From the NCBI GenBank assembly GCA_040219295.1, contig JAVJST010000005.1, positions 1,364,001 to 1,428,000 on the forward strand: a DNA stretch of 64,000 nucleotides, in the 5' to 3' direction. Shown here piece by piece: positions 47,765-56,048 of the stretch. Position numbers and translations under genes: made by a program. Position 1 is the first letter of the stretch. Each line of letters begins with the position of its first letter. Origin of the DNA: JAVJST01 sp040219295 (GTDB lineage: Bacteria; Pseudomonadota; Alphaproteobacteria; Rhodospirillales; Casp-alpha2). The notes below the pieces were generated by a model. It saw only the letters and a list, made by a program, of their open reading frames with translations. It did no database searches and was not told the DNA's origin.

Positions 47765-48850
47765 TTACCCGCATTGTCCGCGATGGCGCAGCAGGTGATC
47801 CGCTAGCACGCAGGCCATCATGGCTTCGCCGACCGGCACGGCACGGATGCCGACGCAAGGATCGTGGCGACCCTTGGTCACGACGTCGATCTCGGCGCCG
47901 TTCCTGTCGACGCTCTTGCGCGGCGTCAGGATCGAGCTTGTCGGCTTGACCGCAAAGCGCACGACAATGTCCTGGCCGCTGGAGATGCCGCCGAGGATGC
48001 CGCCAGCGTGATTGGATAGAAACGTCACGCCGCCATTGCCGTCCGACCGCATCTCGTCGGCGTTCTCCTCGCCGGTGAGCCGGGCAGCGGCCATGCCGGC
48101 GCCGATCTCAACGCCCTTGACCGCGTTGATGCTCATCATCGCGGCGGCGAGGTCGCCATCGAGCTTGCCGTAGATCGGCGCGCCCAGCCCGGCAGGAATG
48201 CCGCCAGCATGGACCTCGATGACCGCGCCGATCGACGATCCCGACTTGCGGATGCCGTCGAGGTAGCTTTCCCACGTCGGCACGATATCGGCGTCCGGCG
48301 CAAAGAACGGATTGTCGCCGATGATGTCCCAGTCCCAGTTGTCGCGGACGATCTCGTGCTCGCCGATGCGCACCAGCGCTGCGCGAATCCAGGCCGCGTC
48401 ACCGGCCAGGCTGGAGACGATGCGTTTTGCGATGGCGCCGGCGGCGACACGCGCCGCGGTTTCCCGTGCCGACGAGCGGCCGCCGCCGCGGTGGTCGCGC
48501 ATGCCGTATTTCGCCATGTAGGTGAAGTCGGCGTGGCCGGGGCGGAACTGGTCTTTGATGGCGTCGTAGTCCTTGGAGCGCTGATCCTCGTTGCGGATCA
48601 GCAACGCGATCGGCGTTCCGGTGGTGACGCCGTCGAGGGTGCCCGAGAGGATCTCGACGGTGTCGCTTTCCTTGCGCTGGGTCGTGAACCGCGACTGACC
48701 GGGGCGCCTGCGGTCGAGGTCGTGCTGAATGTCTGCGGCGCTCAGCGCCAGGCCCGGCGGCGTGCCGTCGACAATACAGCCGATGGCGGGGCCGTGGCTT
48801 TCACCGAACGTGGTGACCCGGAACAGATGTCCGAAAGTATTGTGGCTCAT
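47765..48850 (-). CDS. aroC: Chorismate synthase
   Basis: 361 residues. AroC makes chorismate from EPSP with reduced FMN. The N-terminal MSHNTFGHLFRVTTFGESHGPAIGCIVDG, RPGHADFTYMAKYGMRDHRGGGRSSARETAARV, and the C-terminal GRHDPCVGIRAVPVGEAM are all diagnostic. It lies 19 bases downstream of fabI, an arrangement common in this class. Confidence 0.97.
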   Translation of the reverse strand: MSHNTFGHLFRVTTFGESHGPAIGCIVDGTPPGLALSAADIQHDLDRRRPGQSRFTTQRKESDTVEILSGTLDGVTTGTPIALLIRNEDQRSKDYDAIKDQFRPGHADFTYMAKYGMRDHRGGGRSSARETAARVAAGAIAKRIVSSLAGDAAWIRAALVRIGEHEIVRDNWDWDIIGDNPFFAPDADIVPTWESYLDGIRKSGSSIGAVIEVHAGGIPAGLGAPIYGKLDGDLAAAMMSINAVKGVEIGAGMAAARLTGEENADEMRSDGNGGVTFLSNHAGGILGGISSGQDIVVRFAVKPTSSILTPRKSVDRNGAEIDVVTKGRHDPCVGIRAVPVGEAMMACVLADHLLRHRGQCG

Positions 48851-48869
48851 GGTTCTGTGCCGCGGCCGG

Positions 48870-49682
48870 TCAGACGACGGATATATCGGGCGCGTCGACG
48901 GCCTTCATGCCAACAATGTTGTATCCGCAGTCGACGTGGTGGGTCTCGCCGGTCACGCCGCTGGCGAGATCGGAAAGCAGGTAGAGCCCGGCGCCGCCGA
49001 CGTCGTCGGCGGTGACGTTGCGCCGCAACGGCGAGTTGTACTCGTTCCATTTCAGGATGTAACGGAAATCGCCGATGCCTGATGCCGCCAGCGTCTTCAT
49101 CGGCCCCGCAGACAGTGAGTTGACGCGGATGTCATCCTTGCCGAGGTCCTCGGCAAGGTAGCGCACGCTGGCTTCCAGCGCCGCCTTGGCCACGCCCATG
49201 ACGTTGTAGTGCGGCATCACGCGTTCGGCGCCGAAGTAGGTCAGCGTCAGCAAGCTGCCGCCGGCATTCATGATCGGCGCGGCGCGCTGGCATACGGCGG
49301 TGAACGAGAAGCACGAGATGTTCATGGTCGCCGCGAAGTTTTCCGGCGAGGTGTCGATGTAGCGGCCCTTGAGTTCGTCCTTGTCGGAGTACGCGATGGC
49401 GTGAACGACGAAATCGAGCGAACCCCAGGCGTCCTTGATCTTGGCGAACACGGCGTCGACGCTCGCCATGTCGGTAACGTCGCAAGGTAGCACCAACTCG
49501 GAACCGATGCCTGCGGCCAGCGGCTGCACCCGCTTCATCAGGGCCTCACCCTGGTAGGTGAACGCAAGCTCGGCGCCGTGGTCGTTCGCCGCCTTGGCGA
49601 TGGCCCAGGCGATGGAGCGATCATTGGCGACGCCCATGATCAGACCCTTCTTCCCGGCCATGAGAGGGGCAGCGTCGCTCAT
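48870..49682 (-). CDS. fabI: Enoyl-[acyl-carrier-protein] reductase FabI
   Basis: 270 residues from MSDAAPLMAGKKG; an ATG six codons upstream is less likely because AAAGGAAA stands before the chosen one. FabI finishes each fatty-acid elongation with NADH. GLIMGVANDRSIAWAIAKA binds the nucleotide, and the Y-x6-K catalytic pair is in HYNVMGVAKAALE. NSLSAGPMKTLAASGI is the substrate loop. It is first of the fabI-aroC-rhodanese run. Confidence 0.95.
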   Translation of the reverse strand: MSDAAPLMAGKKGLIMGVANDRSIAWAIAKAANDHGAELAFTYQGEALMKRVQPLAAGIGSELVLPCDVTDMASVDAVFAKIKDAWGSLDFVVHAIAYSDKDELKGRYIDTSPENFAATMNISCFSFTAVCQRAAPIMNAGGSLLTLTYFGAERVMPHYNVMGVAKAALEASVRYLAEDLGKDDIRVNSLSAGPMKTLAASGIGDFRYILKWNEYNSPLRRNVTADDVGGAGLYLLSDLASGVTGETHHVDCGYNIVGMKAVDAPDISVV

Positions 49683-49852
49683 TCCTGTATTTCCTTTCAA
49701 AGAACCGGATCGCTCAGACCATGGCGGGGCGATCCCACCCTGAAACCCATACTGACCGGCGCACAGCGTTGTACAAGGCCATAGCCGATGTCGATTGCAA
49801 GGTCAAATCAAGACCCGGCGCGACGGCTGTAACATCCTGAAATATACGGCGC

Positions 49853-50764
49853 TTAGTCTTCCGGCGTCTTTTTCAGCCTGTCGCGGCCCGTAAACGGGGA
49901 TTGCGGGCTCCAGTCCCGCACGAAGGCGTTCAACGCCGAGTCAGGCTTGGCCGGAAGCGTGATCATCAGGCGGACGAACTGATCGCCGCGTTCGCCGTCG
50001 GACTTCTCCATGCCCTTGCCCTTGAGCCGCAGTACGTCACCCGAGTTGGAGCCCGCCGGTACACTAAGCCGAACCGTACCCTCGAGACCGGGCGCCTCGA
50101 CGTTGCCGCCCTGAACGGCCTCCTTGAGGGAAATCGGCAGATCAAGGTGAATGTTGTCACCGTCGATGCGGAACGGCCCGGTATCCTCGATCCGGATCTC
50201 GATCAGGGCGTCGCCGTCGCGGCCGCCGTTGAGCCCGGGCATGCCTTGCCCCTTGAGGCGCAAGACCTGGCCCGCGCGCGTGCCGGCGGGGATCGAGATG
50301 TTAAGGTGCTTGCCGTTCGTCGTCGCAATCGTGCGCTTGGCTCCGACGCTCGCCGAACGTGGGTCGATCTTGAGTTTGTAGGTTACGTCGGCACCGACGA
50401 TCTTGATCGGCTTGCGCGGGCCGCCCGACTCGTGCCTGGCGGACCCGCGTCTGTCGGACTCCTGCTTGCCGCCGGACGTCCATCCGGACCAGCCCGATTT
50501 CTTGCGGGAATATCGACCGCCGCCCGGCGCCGCCGTTGACGCGCCGCTCTCGTCGATATCGCCCCGGTCGTAGCGCGACCGTTCGCGTTCGTTGCCGAGA
50601 ATCGCGTAGGCCCGGCTGATTTCCTTGAATCGTTCCTCGGAGTCGCCGCCGCGGCCGGTATCCGGGTGATGATCGCGGGCATGCTTGCGGAACGCTGTCT
50701 TGATCTCCGCCGCCGACGCGCCGGGAGGGACACCCAGAATGTCGTACAGGGATCGCGCGCGCAT
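49853..50764 (-). CDS. DnaJ-class co-chaperone, CbpA type
   Basis: 303 residues from MRARSLYDILGV. The J domain (about 4-70) has HHPDTGRGG, with the HPD that activates DnaK. A Gly/Ser/Arg linker (about 75-135) and two C-terminal beta domains (with GTRAGQVLRLKGQGMPG and GSNSGDVLRLKGKGM) follow. The zinc finger of DnaJ is missing, so it belongs to the CbpA class. It is 37 bases downstream of the lipoprotein gene. Confidence 0.9.
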   Translation of the reverse strand: MRARSLYDILGVPPGASAAEIKTAFRKHARDHHPDTGRGGDSEERFKEISRAYAILGNERERSRYDRGDIDESGASTAAPGGGRYSRKKSGWSGWTSGGKQESDRRGSARHESGGPRKPIKIVGADVTYKLKIDPRSASVGAKRTIATTNGKHLNISIPAGTRAGQVLRLKGQGMPGLNGGRDGDALIEIRIEDTGPFRIDGDNIHLDLPISLKEAVQGGNVEAPGLEGTVRLSVPAGSNSGDVLRLKGKGMEKSDGERGDQFVRLMITLPAKPDSALNAFVRDWSPQSPFTGRDRLKKTPED

Positions 50765-50801
50765 TACCGGGGCGTCCCGGCGCCTTTTGCGCCACGATGC
50801 G

Positions 50802-51293
50802 TCATTGCACGATCTTCCACGACCCGTCCTCCTGGCGGCAGGCGCGCCCGTGCGCGACTTCGGTTTCGCCTTCAACGGTCACCGTGGACTCGAAATCCCG
50901 GCACTGCGTGTCCTGGACCGTCTCGTAGGGTTCGCTCGTCGGTGTGACAGTACCTTCGTTGCCGCTGTCGGGATTGCTCCAGACGGTGGTTTCGCCTTCC
51001 TCGTCGTTCTCCATGCTGTCCTCGGTCGCTTCCTGCGCCAGTTCCTCGTCGCGTTCGGTCAGGTTTCGGGCGATGGCGCGTCCGATGAAGATCCCTGCAA
51101 CGGTACCGACGCCACGCGCGATCTGCCTGCCGGTGCCGTCTCCAACCTTGGAGCCGAGCACGTTACCGACGATGGCGCCGACCACACCGCCGACCACTTC
51201 GGCGGCCTGACGGTCGCCTTCGGTGTCGGCGCAGGCCGAGAGCAGGAACGCGGCGGTCAGGACGGCGGTCGTTGATCGGCGGATCGGTATCAT
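50802..51293 (-). CDS. Glycine-zipper lipoprotein, 17-kDa antigen type
   Basis: 163 residues. The signal MIPIRRSTTAVLTAAFLLSAC ends at lipidated Cys21. A glycine-zipper segment follows (VVGGVVGAIVGNVLGSKVG, then GVGTVAGIFIGRAIA), then an acidic linker, and a C-terminal part with two Cys (TQCRDF, GRACRQEDGSWKIV). This is the outer-membrane type seen in Rickettsia 17-kDa antigen and SlyB-like proteins. It is divergent from pdxH. Confidence 0.88.
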   Translation of the reverse strand: MIPIRRSTTAVLTAAFLLSACADTEGDRQAAEVVGGVVGAIVGNVLGSKVGDGTGRQIARGVGTVAGIFIGRAIARNLTERDEELAQEATEDSMENDEEGETTVWSNPDSGNEGTVTPTSEPYETVQDTQCRDFESTVTVEGETEVAHGRACRQEDGSWKIVQ

Positions 51294-51453
51294 GAAGAAG
51301 TCCGGTCGTCTGAGCCCCTAATCTTGACAGTGAAGGCGGCGGGATACCAAATGCCCGACGCACCACGGAAGCCGTCCGGGGCGAATCCAACGGCGAGTCT
51401 AGCGTGGTCCCGGTGCAATACAAGGAACCTGCGGAGTCTCCGAAGGGCGCGGA

Positions 51454-52047
51454 ATGATTAGCGAAACAGACAATCCAATCGATCTTTTCCACCGTTGGTT
51501 CGCCGACGCCGAGAAGTCGGAACCGAACGATCCCAGCGCGATGGCGCTGGCCACAACGACGCCCGACGGCGCGCCTTCGGTGCGCATGGTGCTGCTCAAG
51601 GGTGTCGACGACCGCGGTTTCGTCTTCTACACGAACCTGACCAGCCGAAAGGGCCGCGAACTCGCCGCCAATCCGCGGGCTGCGCTGTGCTTTCACTGGA
51701 AGTCGCTGACCCGTCAGGTTCGTGTTGAGGGACCGGTCGTCCCCGTCGCCGATGAAGAGGCCGACGCCTACTACGCGAGTCGCGCGAAGCTGAGCCAGAT
51801 CGGTGCATGGGCGTCGAAGCAGTCGCAGGTTCTCGAGGGCCGGTTCGAACTGGAGAAACGGATCGCCAAGTACACCGCCAAATTCAACGTCGGCGAAGTG
51901 CCGCGGCCCGAGTTCTGGTCGGGTTTCCGCCTGACCCCGCGGTCGATCGAGTTCTGGCAGCAGGAGAGCTTCAGGCTTCACGACAGGTTGGTCTACAAAC
52001 GCGAGCAGGACGACGCGCCATGGGCGACCGTCCGCCTGTTCCCATGA
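51454..52047 (+). CDS. pdxH: Pyridoxamine 5'-phosphate oxidase
   Basis: 197 residues. PdxH oxidises PNP or PMP to pyridoxal phosphate using FMN. AMALATTTPDGAPSVRMVLLKG, FYTNLTSRKGRELAANPRAAL and the C-terminal WQQESFRLHDRLVYKRE with the substrate-binding Arg-x-His-x-Arg region match the family. Its stop overlaps the next ATG (ATGA at 52044-52047), so it is coupled with the cation transporter. Confidence 0.96.
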   Translation: MISETDNPIDLFHRWFADAEKSEPNDPSAMALATTTPDGAPSVRMVLLKGVDDRGFVFYTNLTSRKGRELAANPRAALCFHWKSLTRQVRVEGPVVPVADEEADAYYASRAKLSQIGAWASKQSQVLEGRFELEKRIAKYTAKFNVGEVPRPEFWSGFRLTPRSIEFWQQESFRLHDRLVYKREQDDAPWATVRLFP

Positions 52048-53012
52048 ACCAGGGCACTCCACCGAACGAAGGCGAGACGATACAGGTGGTGACGCCGGAA
52101 GGTGCAGTCGCTGCGCCGGATGCCGGCGCCGCGCGGCTGATGCGGATCGCCACGGTCACGGCCGTCGCCGTGGCGTCGACGCTCGTCGCCCTGAAGTTCG
52201 CAGCCTGGCTGTTGACGGATTCAGTGAGCCTGCTGTCGACACTGATCGATTCTCTGCTCGACGTCGCCGCGTCGCTGGTCAATCTCGTCGCGGTGCGACA
52301 CGCACTGGAGCCTGCCGACCGCGAACACCGGTTCGGCCATGGCAAGGCCGAGTCGCTAGCCGGTCTGGCGCAGGCGGCATTTATCGCAGGTTCGGCGGCG
52401 TTCCTGCTACTCGAGGCCGGCGAGCGTTTCTTCAACCCCCAGGAGATCGCCCGCACCGAACTGGGATACGCCGTGATGGTCATATCAATCGTCCTGACGG
52501 TTCTGCTCGTCGGGTTCCAGCGTTACGTCGTGCGGCGCACGGGTTCCATCGCGGTCGGGGCGGACTCGGTTCATTACCAGATGGACGTACTCGTCAATCT
52601 CGGCGTGATCGCGTCGCTGGCGGTCGTTTCGAACTTTGGACTGTTGTGGTTCGATCCGCTGGTCGCGCTGATCATCGCCGGATACATTCTGTACGGTGCC
52701 TGGCATCTCGGTGAAGACGCCCTGCAGGTCTTGATGGACCGCGAGTTACCCGACGATGAACGCGCCGCCATTCGCGCCATTGCGATGGGGCATGCCGATG
52801 TCCGGAACGTGCACGATCTGCGGACCCGTAAATCCGGCCTGCAGATTTTCGTGCAGATGCATCTCGAGATGGACGGCGCGATCTCGCTCTACCGGGCCCA
52901 TGTGATCGCCGACGAGGTCGAGGCGCTGATCGTCGAGGCCTATCCGACGGCTGAGGTCATCGTGCACCAGGACCCGGAAGGAATCGACGAAGACGTTCCC
53001 GTGTTTCGCTGA
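52044..53012 (+). CDS. Cation diffusion facilitator (FieF-like)
   Basis: 322 residues. Six membrane helices between about 35 and 215 carry the metal sites: SLLSTLIDSLLDVAASLVN in helix 2 and GADSVHYQMDV in helix 5, with HRFGHGKAESLAGLAQ in the loop. The C-terminal cytoplasmic domain includes VRNVHDLRTRKSG. It exchanges protons for divalent metal such as Zn, Fe or Mn; which one is unknown. It is convergent with the MFS gene. Confidence 0.93.
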   Translation: MNQGTPPNEGETIQVVTPEGAVAAPDAGAARLMRIATVTAVAVASTLVALKFAAWLLTDSVSLLSTLIDSLLDVAASLVNLVAVRHALEPADREHRFGHGKAESLAGLAQAAFIAGSAAFLLLEAGERFFNPQEIARTELGYAVMVISIVLTVLLVGFQRYVVRRTGSIAVGADSVHYQMDVLVNLGVIASLAVVSNFGLLWFDPLVALIIAGYILYGAWHLGEDALQVLMDRELPDDERAAIRAIAMGHADVRNVHDLRTRKSGLQIFVQMHLEMDGAISLYRAHVIADEVEALIVEAYPTAEVIVHQDPEGIDEDVPVFR

Positions 53013-53024
53013 ACCGGACCGGCG

Positions 53025-54458
53025 CTAATCGCGAACCTCGGGTTTCGGCGGTTCGTCGATAGGCATGTTGGTTTCGATGTCGACACCCTCCGCCGGGCCC
53101 TTGGGCTCTTCTTCGTAAGTTTCCGTGAGCCATTCGTCGTAGCTGGCATCCTCGGACGAGGAAGTCACCTCGTAATAGGACTCGGCGGTCAGCACCGGCG
53201 CGATGCCGGCCGCCTGAGTGGTCATGATGACGCTTTCCTGGTCGTCCAACGCAACCGCCGCGCGGCGGGTCATGCGATAGAGCGCATAGAAACCGAGCAT
53301 GGAAAACAGCACGGCAAAGAACAGATAGAAGCCGCCGGGGCCGGCCAGACCGATCAGATACGAAACGGCGGTCGGACCGATGGTCGCGCCGACACCGTTG
53401 ATCAGCACGATGGTGCTGCTTGCCGCCATCATTTGTCGCGTCGTCAGGCGGTCGTTGGCGTGTGCGATGCTGAGGCTGTAGATCGGGAAGATCAGCCCGC
53501 TGAGGAGACCGACCAGGGCGCACTGCAAGAGGAACGGCAGATCGCTGCCGAGCGATCCGACGCCGGCCACTGCAACGCAGCCGAAGACGACCACGGTCAA
53601 TACCCAGCGCCGGTCGAACCGGTCGGAGAGCCAGCCGATGGGCCACTGGGTGACGACGCAGCCGATCAGCGAAGCGGTGGTGAACAGAGAGATCTCCGGC
53701 ACCGACATCTTCAACATACTGCCGTACGTCGGCGCCATGCCGACGATGGCGCCGGCGGCGACACCGCCGCCGACCGCTGCCGCGACACTCAATGGTGCGA
53801 GCCGGTAGAGCGCCAGCACGCCCAGTTTTTCCGGTGTGTCGATGGTCGGAACGGGCGTCGCGGCCAGCAGGATCGGCACCAGCGACAGCGAGATCAGGCC
53901 GGATGCGAGGACGAACAATTCGAACGAGTCCGGCTCACCAAGGTTCAGCAGCAACGGTCCGCTGGCCCACGAGCCGACCATGATGATCATGTAAACCGAC
54001 AGCAGGCTGCCGCGATTCTCGTTGGTCGCCCTGGCGTTGAGCCAGCTTTCGCAGACGATGTATATGCCGGCCATCGAGAAACCGGTCATCAGCCGACCGG
54101 CAAACCAGACATAGGGATCGACGACGACCGCATGGACGAGCGGCGAAACGGAAGCGAGCGAGGCGAATGCGGCGAGCACGCGAATGTGCCCGACGCGGGC
54201 AATCAGAACCGGCGTCAGCTTCGAACTGAACACGAAACCGGCGAAGTATCCGGTCATCACGATTCCGACGGATTGCGGCGAAAAACCGGAAAGCCCCGCG
54301 CGGATCGACAGCAACGGATTGAGCAGCCCGGTGCTCAGCATGCCGAGCGCGATGCTGAAGAATAGCGCCCACAACGCACCCGTCGCCGAGAAGACGGATT
54401 CGACGGGCGCCTGGGTGTCGCTCGACGTTGCGGCCTGCCTGTGCTCGGCGTCGTTCAA
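53025..54458 (-). CDS. MFS transporter
   Basis: 477 residues from TTG, with AAGGAAG about 8 nt upstream. Twelve membrane helices lie between about 30 and 400; the loop-2/3 and loop-8/9 motifs are present in changed form (GWLSDRFDRRWVLT). The acidic tail of about 75 residues is long for the family and probably cytoplasmic. Substrate unknown; the YcaD branch is the closest in appearance. Confidence 0.88.
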   Translation of the reverse strand: MNDAEHRQAATSSDTQAPVESVFSATGALWALFFSIALGMLSTGLLNPLLSIRAGLSGFSPQSVGIVMTGYFAGFVFSSKLTPVLIARVGHIRVLAAFASLASVSPLVHAVVVDPYVWFAGRLMTGFSMAGIYIVCESWLNARATNENRGSLLSVYMIIMVGSWASGPLLLNLGEPDSFELFVLASGLISLSLVPILLAATPVPTIDTPEKLGVLALYRLAPLSVAAAVGGGVAAGAIVGMAPTYGSMLKMSVPEISLFTTASLIGCVVTQWPIGWLSDRFDRRWVLTVVVFGCVAVAGVGSLGSDLPFLLQCALVGLLSGLIFPIYSLSIAHANDRLTTRQMMAASSTIVLINGVGATIGPTAVSYLIGLAGPGGFYLFFAVLFSMLGFYALYRMTRRAAVALDDQESVIMTTQAAGIAPVLTAESYYEVTSSSEDASYDEWLTETYEEEPKGPAEGVDIETNMPIDEPPKPEVRD

Positions 54459-54550
54459 TGTGGCTTCCTTCCGGATCGTTGTCCGGCGTCGCTTAGACGG
54501 TCATGTCCTTGGCCGCAAGTGAATGATTTACGTCGTCTTCGACCGCGTGT

Positions 54551-55168
54551 TCATCCGAACAGGTCTGGTTGCGCTGGTGGTTTCGGGTTTGCGTGTGCCG
54601 GATCCGCCGGTTCGCCTGTGAGCGTGCCGACATCGTGCGGCCGCAGCAGGTCGCCGGCACCGGTAATCGGGTCGCCCGTCATCCAGGTGCGCGCCTGATC
54701 GCGGTCCAGAACGACGGGCATCCGGCCGTGTATCTCCGCGAGCGACGGGATCGCGGCCGCGGTCAGGATCGTCGCATGCTCGCCGTCGCATAGTCCGGCG
54801 AACACGAAAGGTCGTTCGGATTCCTCCGCCGGTGCGATTCGGGTCTTGTGACGCGTCTGTTTCCCGCCTTGGCCCTCCTTGCGCCATTCGAACCAGGCAC
54901 TGGCCGGGATCAGGCACCGGCCGTCGAGGTAGGGCCGGAACGTCGGCTTCTCGGCGACGGACTCCGATCGCGCATTGAAGATCGGCGAGCCGTCCCAGGG
55001 CGCGGGGATGCCCCAGGCGCGAAAACCGCTCTGACCGGGTGCATCGATGACGAGAATCCGGTCGGTCGGCCGGAACTCCTGCCGGTTGGCCAGCACCGGC
55101 GCGTCGAACAGATCGAACCGGGCGGCGATTTCCCGTGGCGTGCTGTTCAGTTCGAATCTTGAACACAT
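54551..55168 (-). CDS. SRAP/HMCES-type abasic-site protein (YedK)
   Basis: 205 residues. Cys2 (MCSRFE) is the nucleophile that crosslinks to abasic sites in single-stranded DNA, and this fixes the start. NARSE, ASAWFEWRKEG with the catalytic Glu, and the His of EIHGRMPVVL complete the active site. The protein shields stalled forks from abasic-site breaks. The tail is Pro-rich and ends with PAQPDLFG, whose QxDLF is clamp-binding-like. Confidence 0.93.
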   Translation of the reverse strand: MCSRFELNSTPREIAARFDLFDAPVLANRQEFRPTDRILVIDAPGQSGFRAWGIPAPWDGSPIFNARSESVAEKPTFRPYLDGRCLIPASAWFEWRKEGQGGKQTRHKTRIAPAEESERPFVFAGLCDGEHATILTAAAIPSLAEIHGRMPVVLDRDQARTWMTGDPITGAGDLLRPHDVGTLTGEPADPAHANPKPPAQPDLFG

Positions 55169-55267
55169 CCGGAGACCCTAGGCGGAACCGGTCCGCCGGT
55201 CCAGATGGGCCGCCGGGCTGCCGCCTAGGCGCTGGAACGAGGGCAGGGGATGGCTTAGGTTCCAGTC

Positions 55268-56008
55268 ATGGAGAAGGATCGCAAGAACATCGTCATCACC
55301 GGGGCGAGCCGCGGCATCGGCCACCACGCGGCCAAGTGTTTTCTCGATCGCGGCTGGCAGATCATTACCTGCTCGCGCGACGATACCCCTGAGGCCTGCA
55401 AGCGCGATCCCAACTGGACCTGCCACATCCCGACCGACCTGTCCGATCCCGAGAGTGTCCAGAACTTCATCGACGAGGTGAACGAGGTGCTCGGCGACCA
55501 GCCCCTGCATGCACTGGTCAACAACGCCGGGCTGTCGCCCAAGACGCCCTTCCGCGAGCGGCTCGGCTGCCTGAACGGCGACCTCGATGCCTGGCAGGAA
55601 GTATTCGAGATCAACTTCTATGCGGCTCTGCGCTTGTCGCGCGGCTTCGCCAAGGCGCTCCATCGGGGCAAGGGCTCGGTCGTCAACATCACCTCGATCG
55701 CCGGACATCGCATTCATCCGTTCGCAGGATCGGCGTATTCTATCTCGAAAGCCGCGTTGTCGGCATTGACGCGGGAACTGGCCAATGAAATGGCGGCGCT
55801 CGACGTGCGGGTCAATGCCATCGCGCCGGGCGAGATCGAGACCGACATGATCCAGCCCGAGTACGAGGCCCTGATCCCCCGTATCCCGCTCGATCGCATG
55901 GGTTCGCCGAATGACGTGGTCGGCACGATCTTCTACCTGTGCTCGGATGACGCGGCGTACGTCACGGGTACGGAAATCTGGGTTACCGGCGGACAGCATC
56001 TGTTCTGA
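55268..56008 (+). CDS. SDR-family oxidoreductase (classical)
   Basis: 246 residues. TGASRGIGHHAA binds the cofactor, NNAG and ITSIAG carry the catalytic Asn and Ser, and YSISK is the intact Tyr/Lys pair, followed by RVNAIAPGEIETDMI. This differs from the YxxxK-less SDR at 1322-2101. Its substrate is unknown. It lies 40 bases upstream of the glycosyltransferase fusion on the same strand and may act on a sugar for it. Confidence 0.9.
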   Translation: MEKDRKNIVITGASRGIGHHAAKCFLDRGWQIITCSRDDTPEACKRDPNWTCHIPTDLSDPESVQNFIDEVNEVLGDQPLHALVNNAGLSPKTPFRERLGCLNGDLDAWQEVFEINFYAALRLSRGFAKALHRGKGSVVNITSIAGHRIHPFAGSAYSISKAALSALTRELANEMAALDVRVNAIAPGEIETDMIQPEYEALIPRIPLDRMGSPNDVVGTIFYLCSDDAAYVTGTEIWVTGGQHLF

Positions 56009-56048
56009 CAACCCGGCGTCGCCGCCGGGAAGCGCAGGGGGGCGTTAA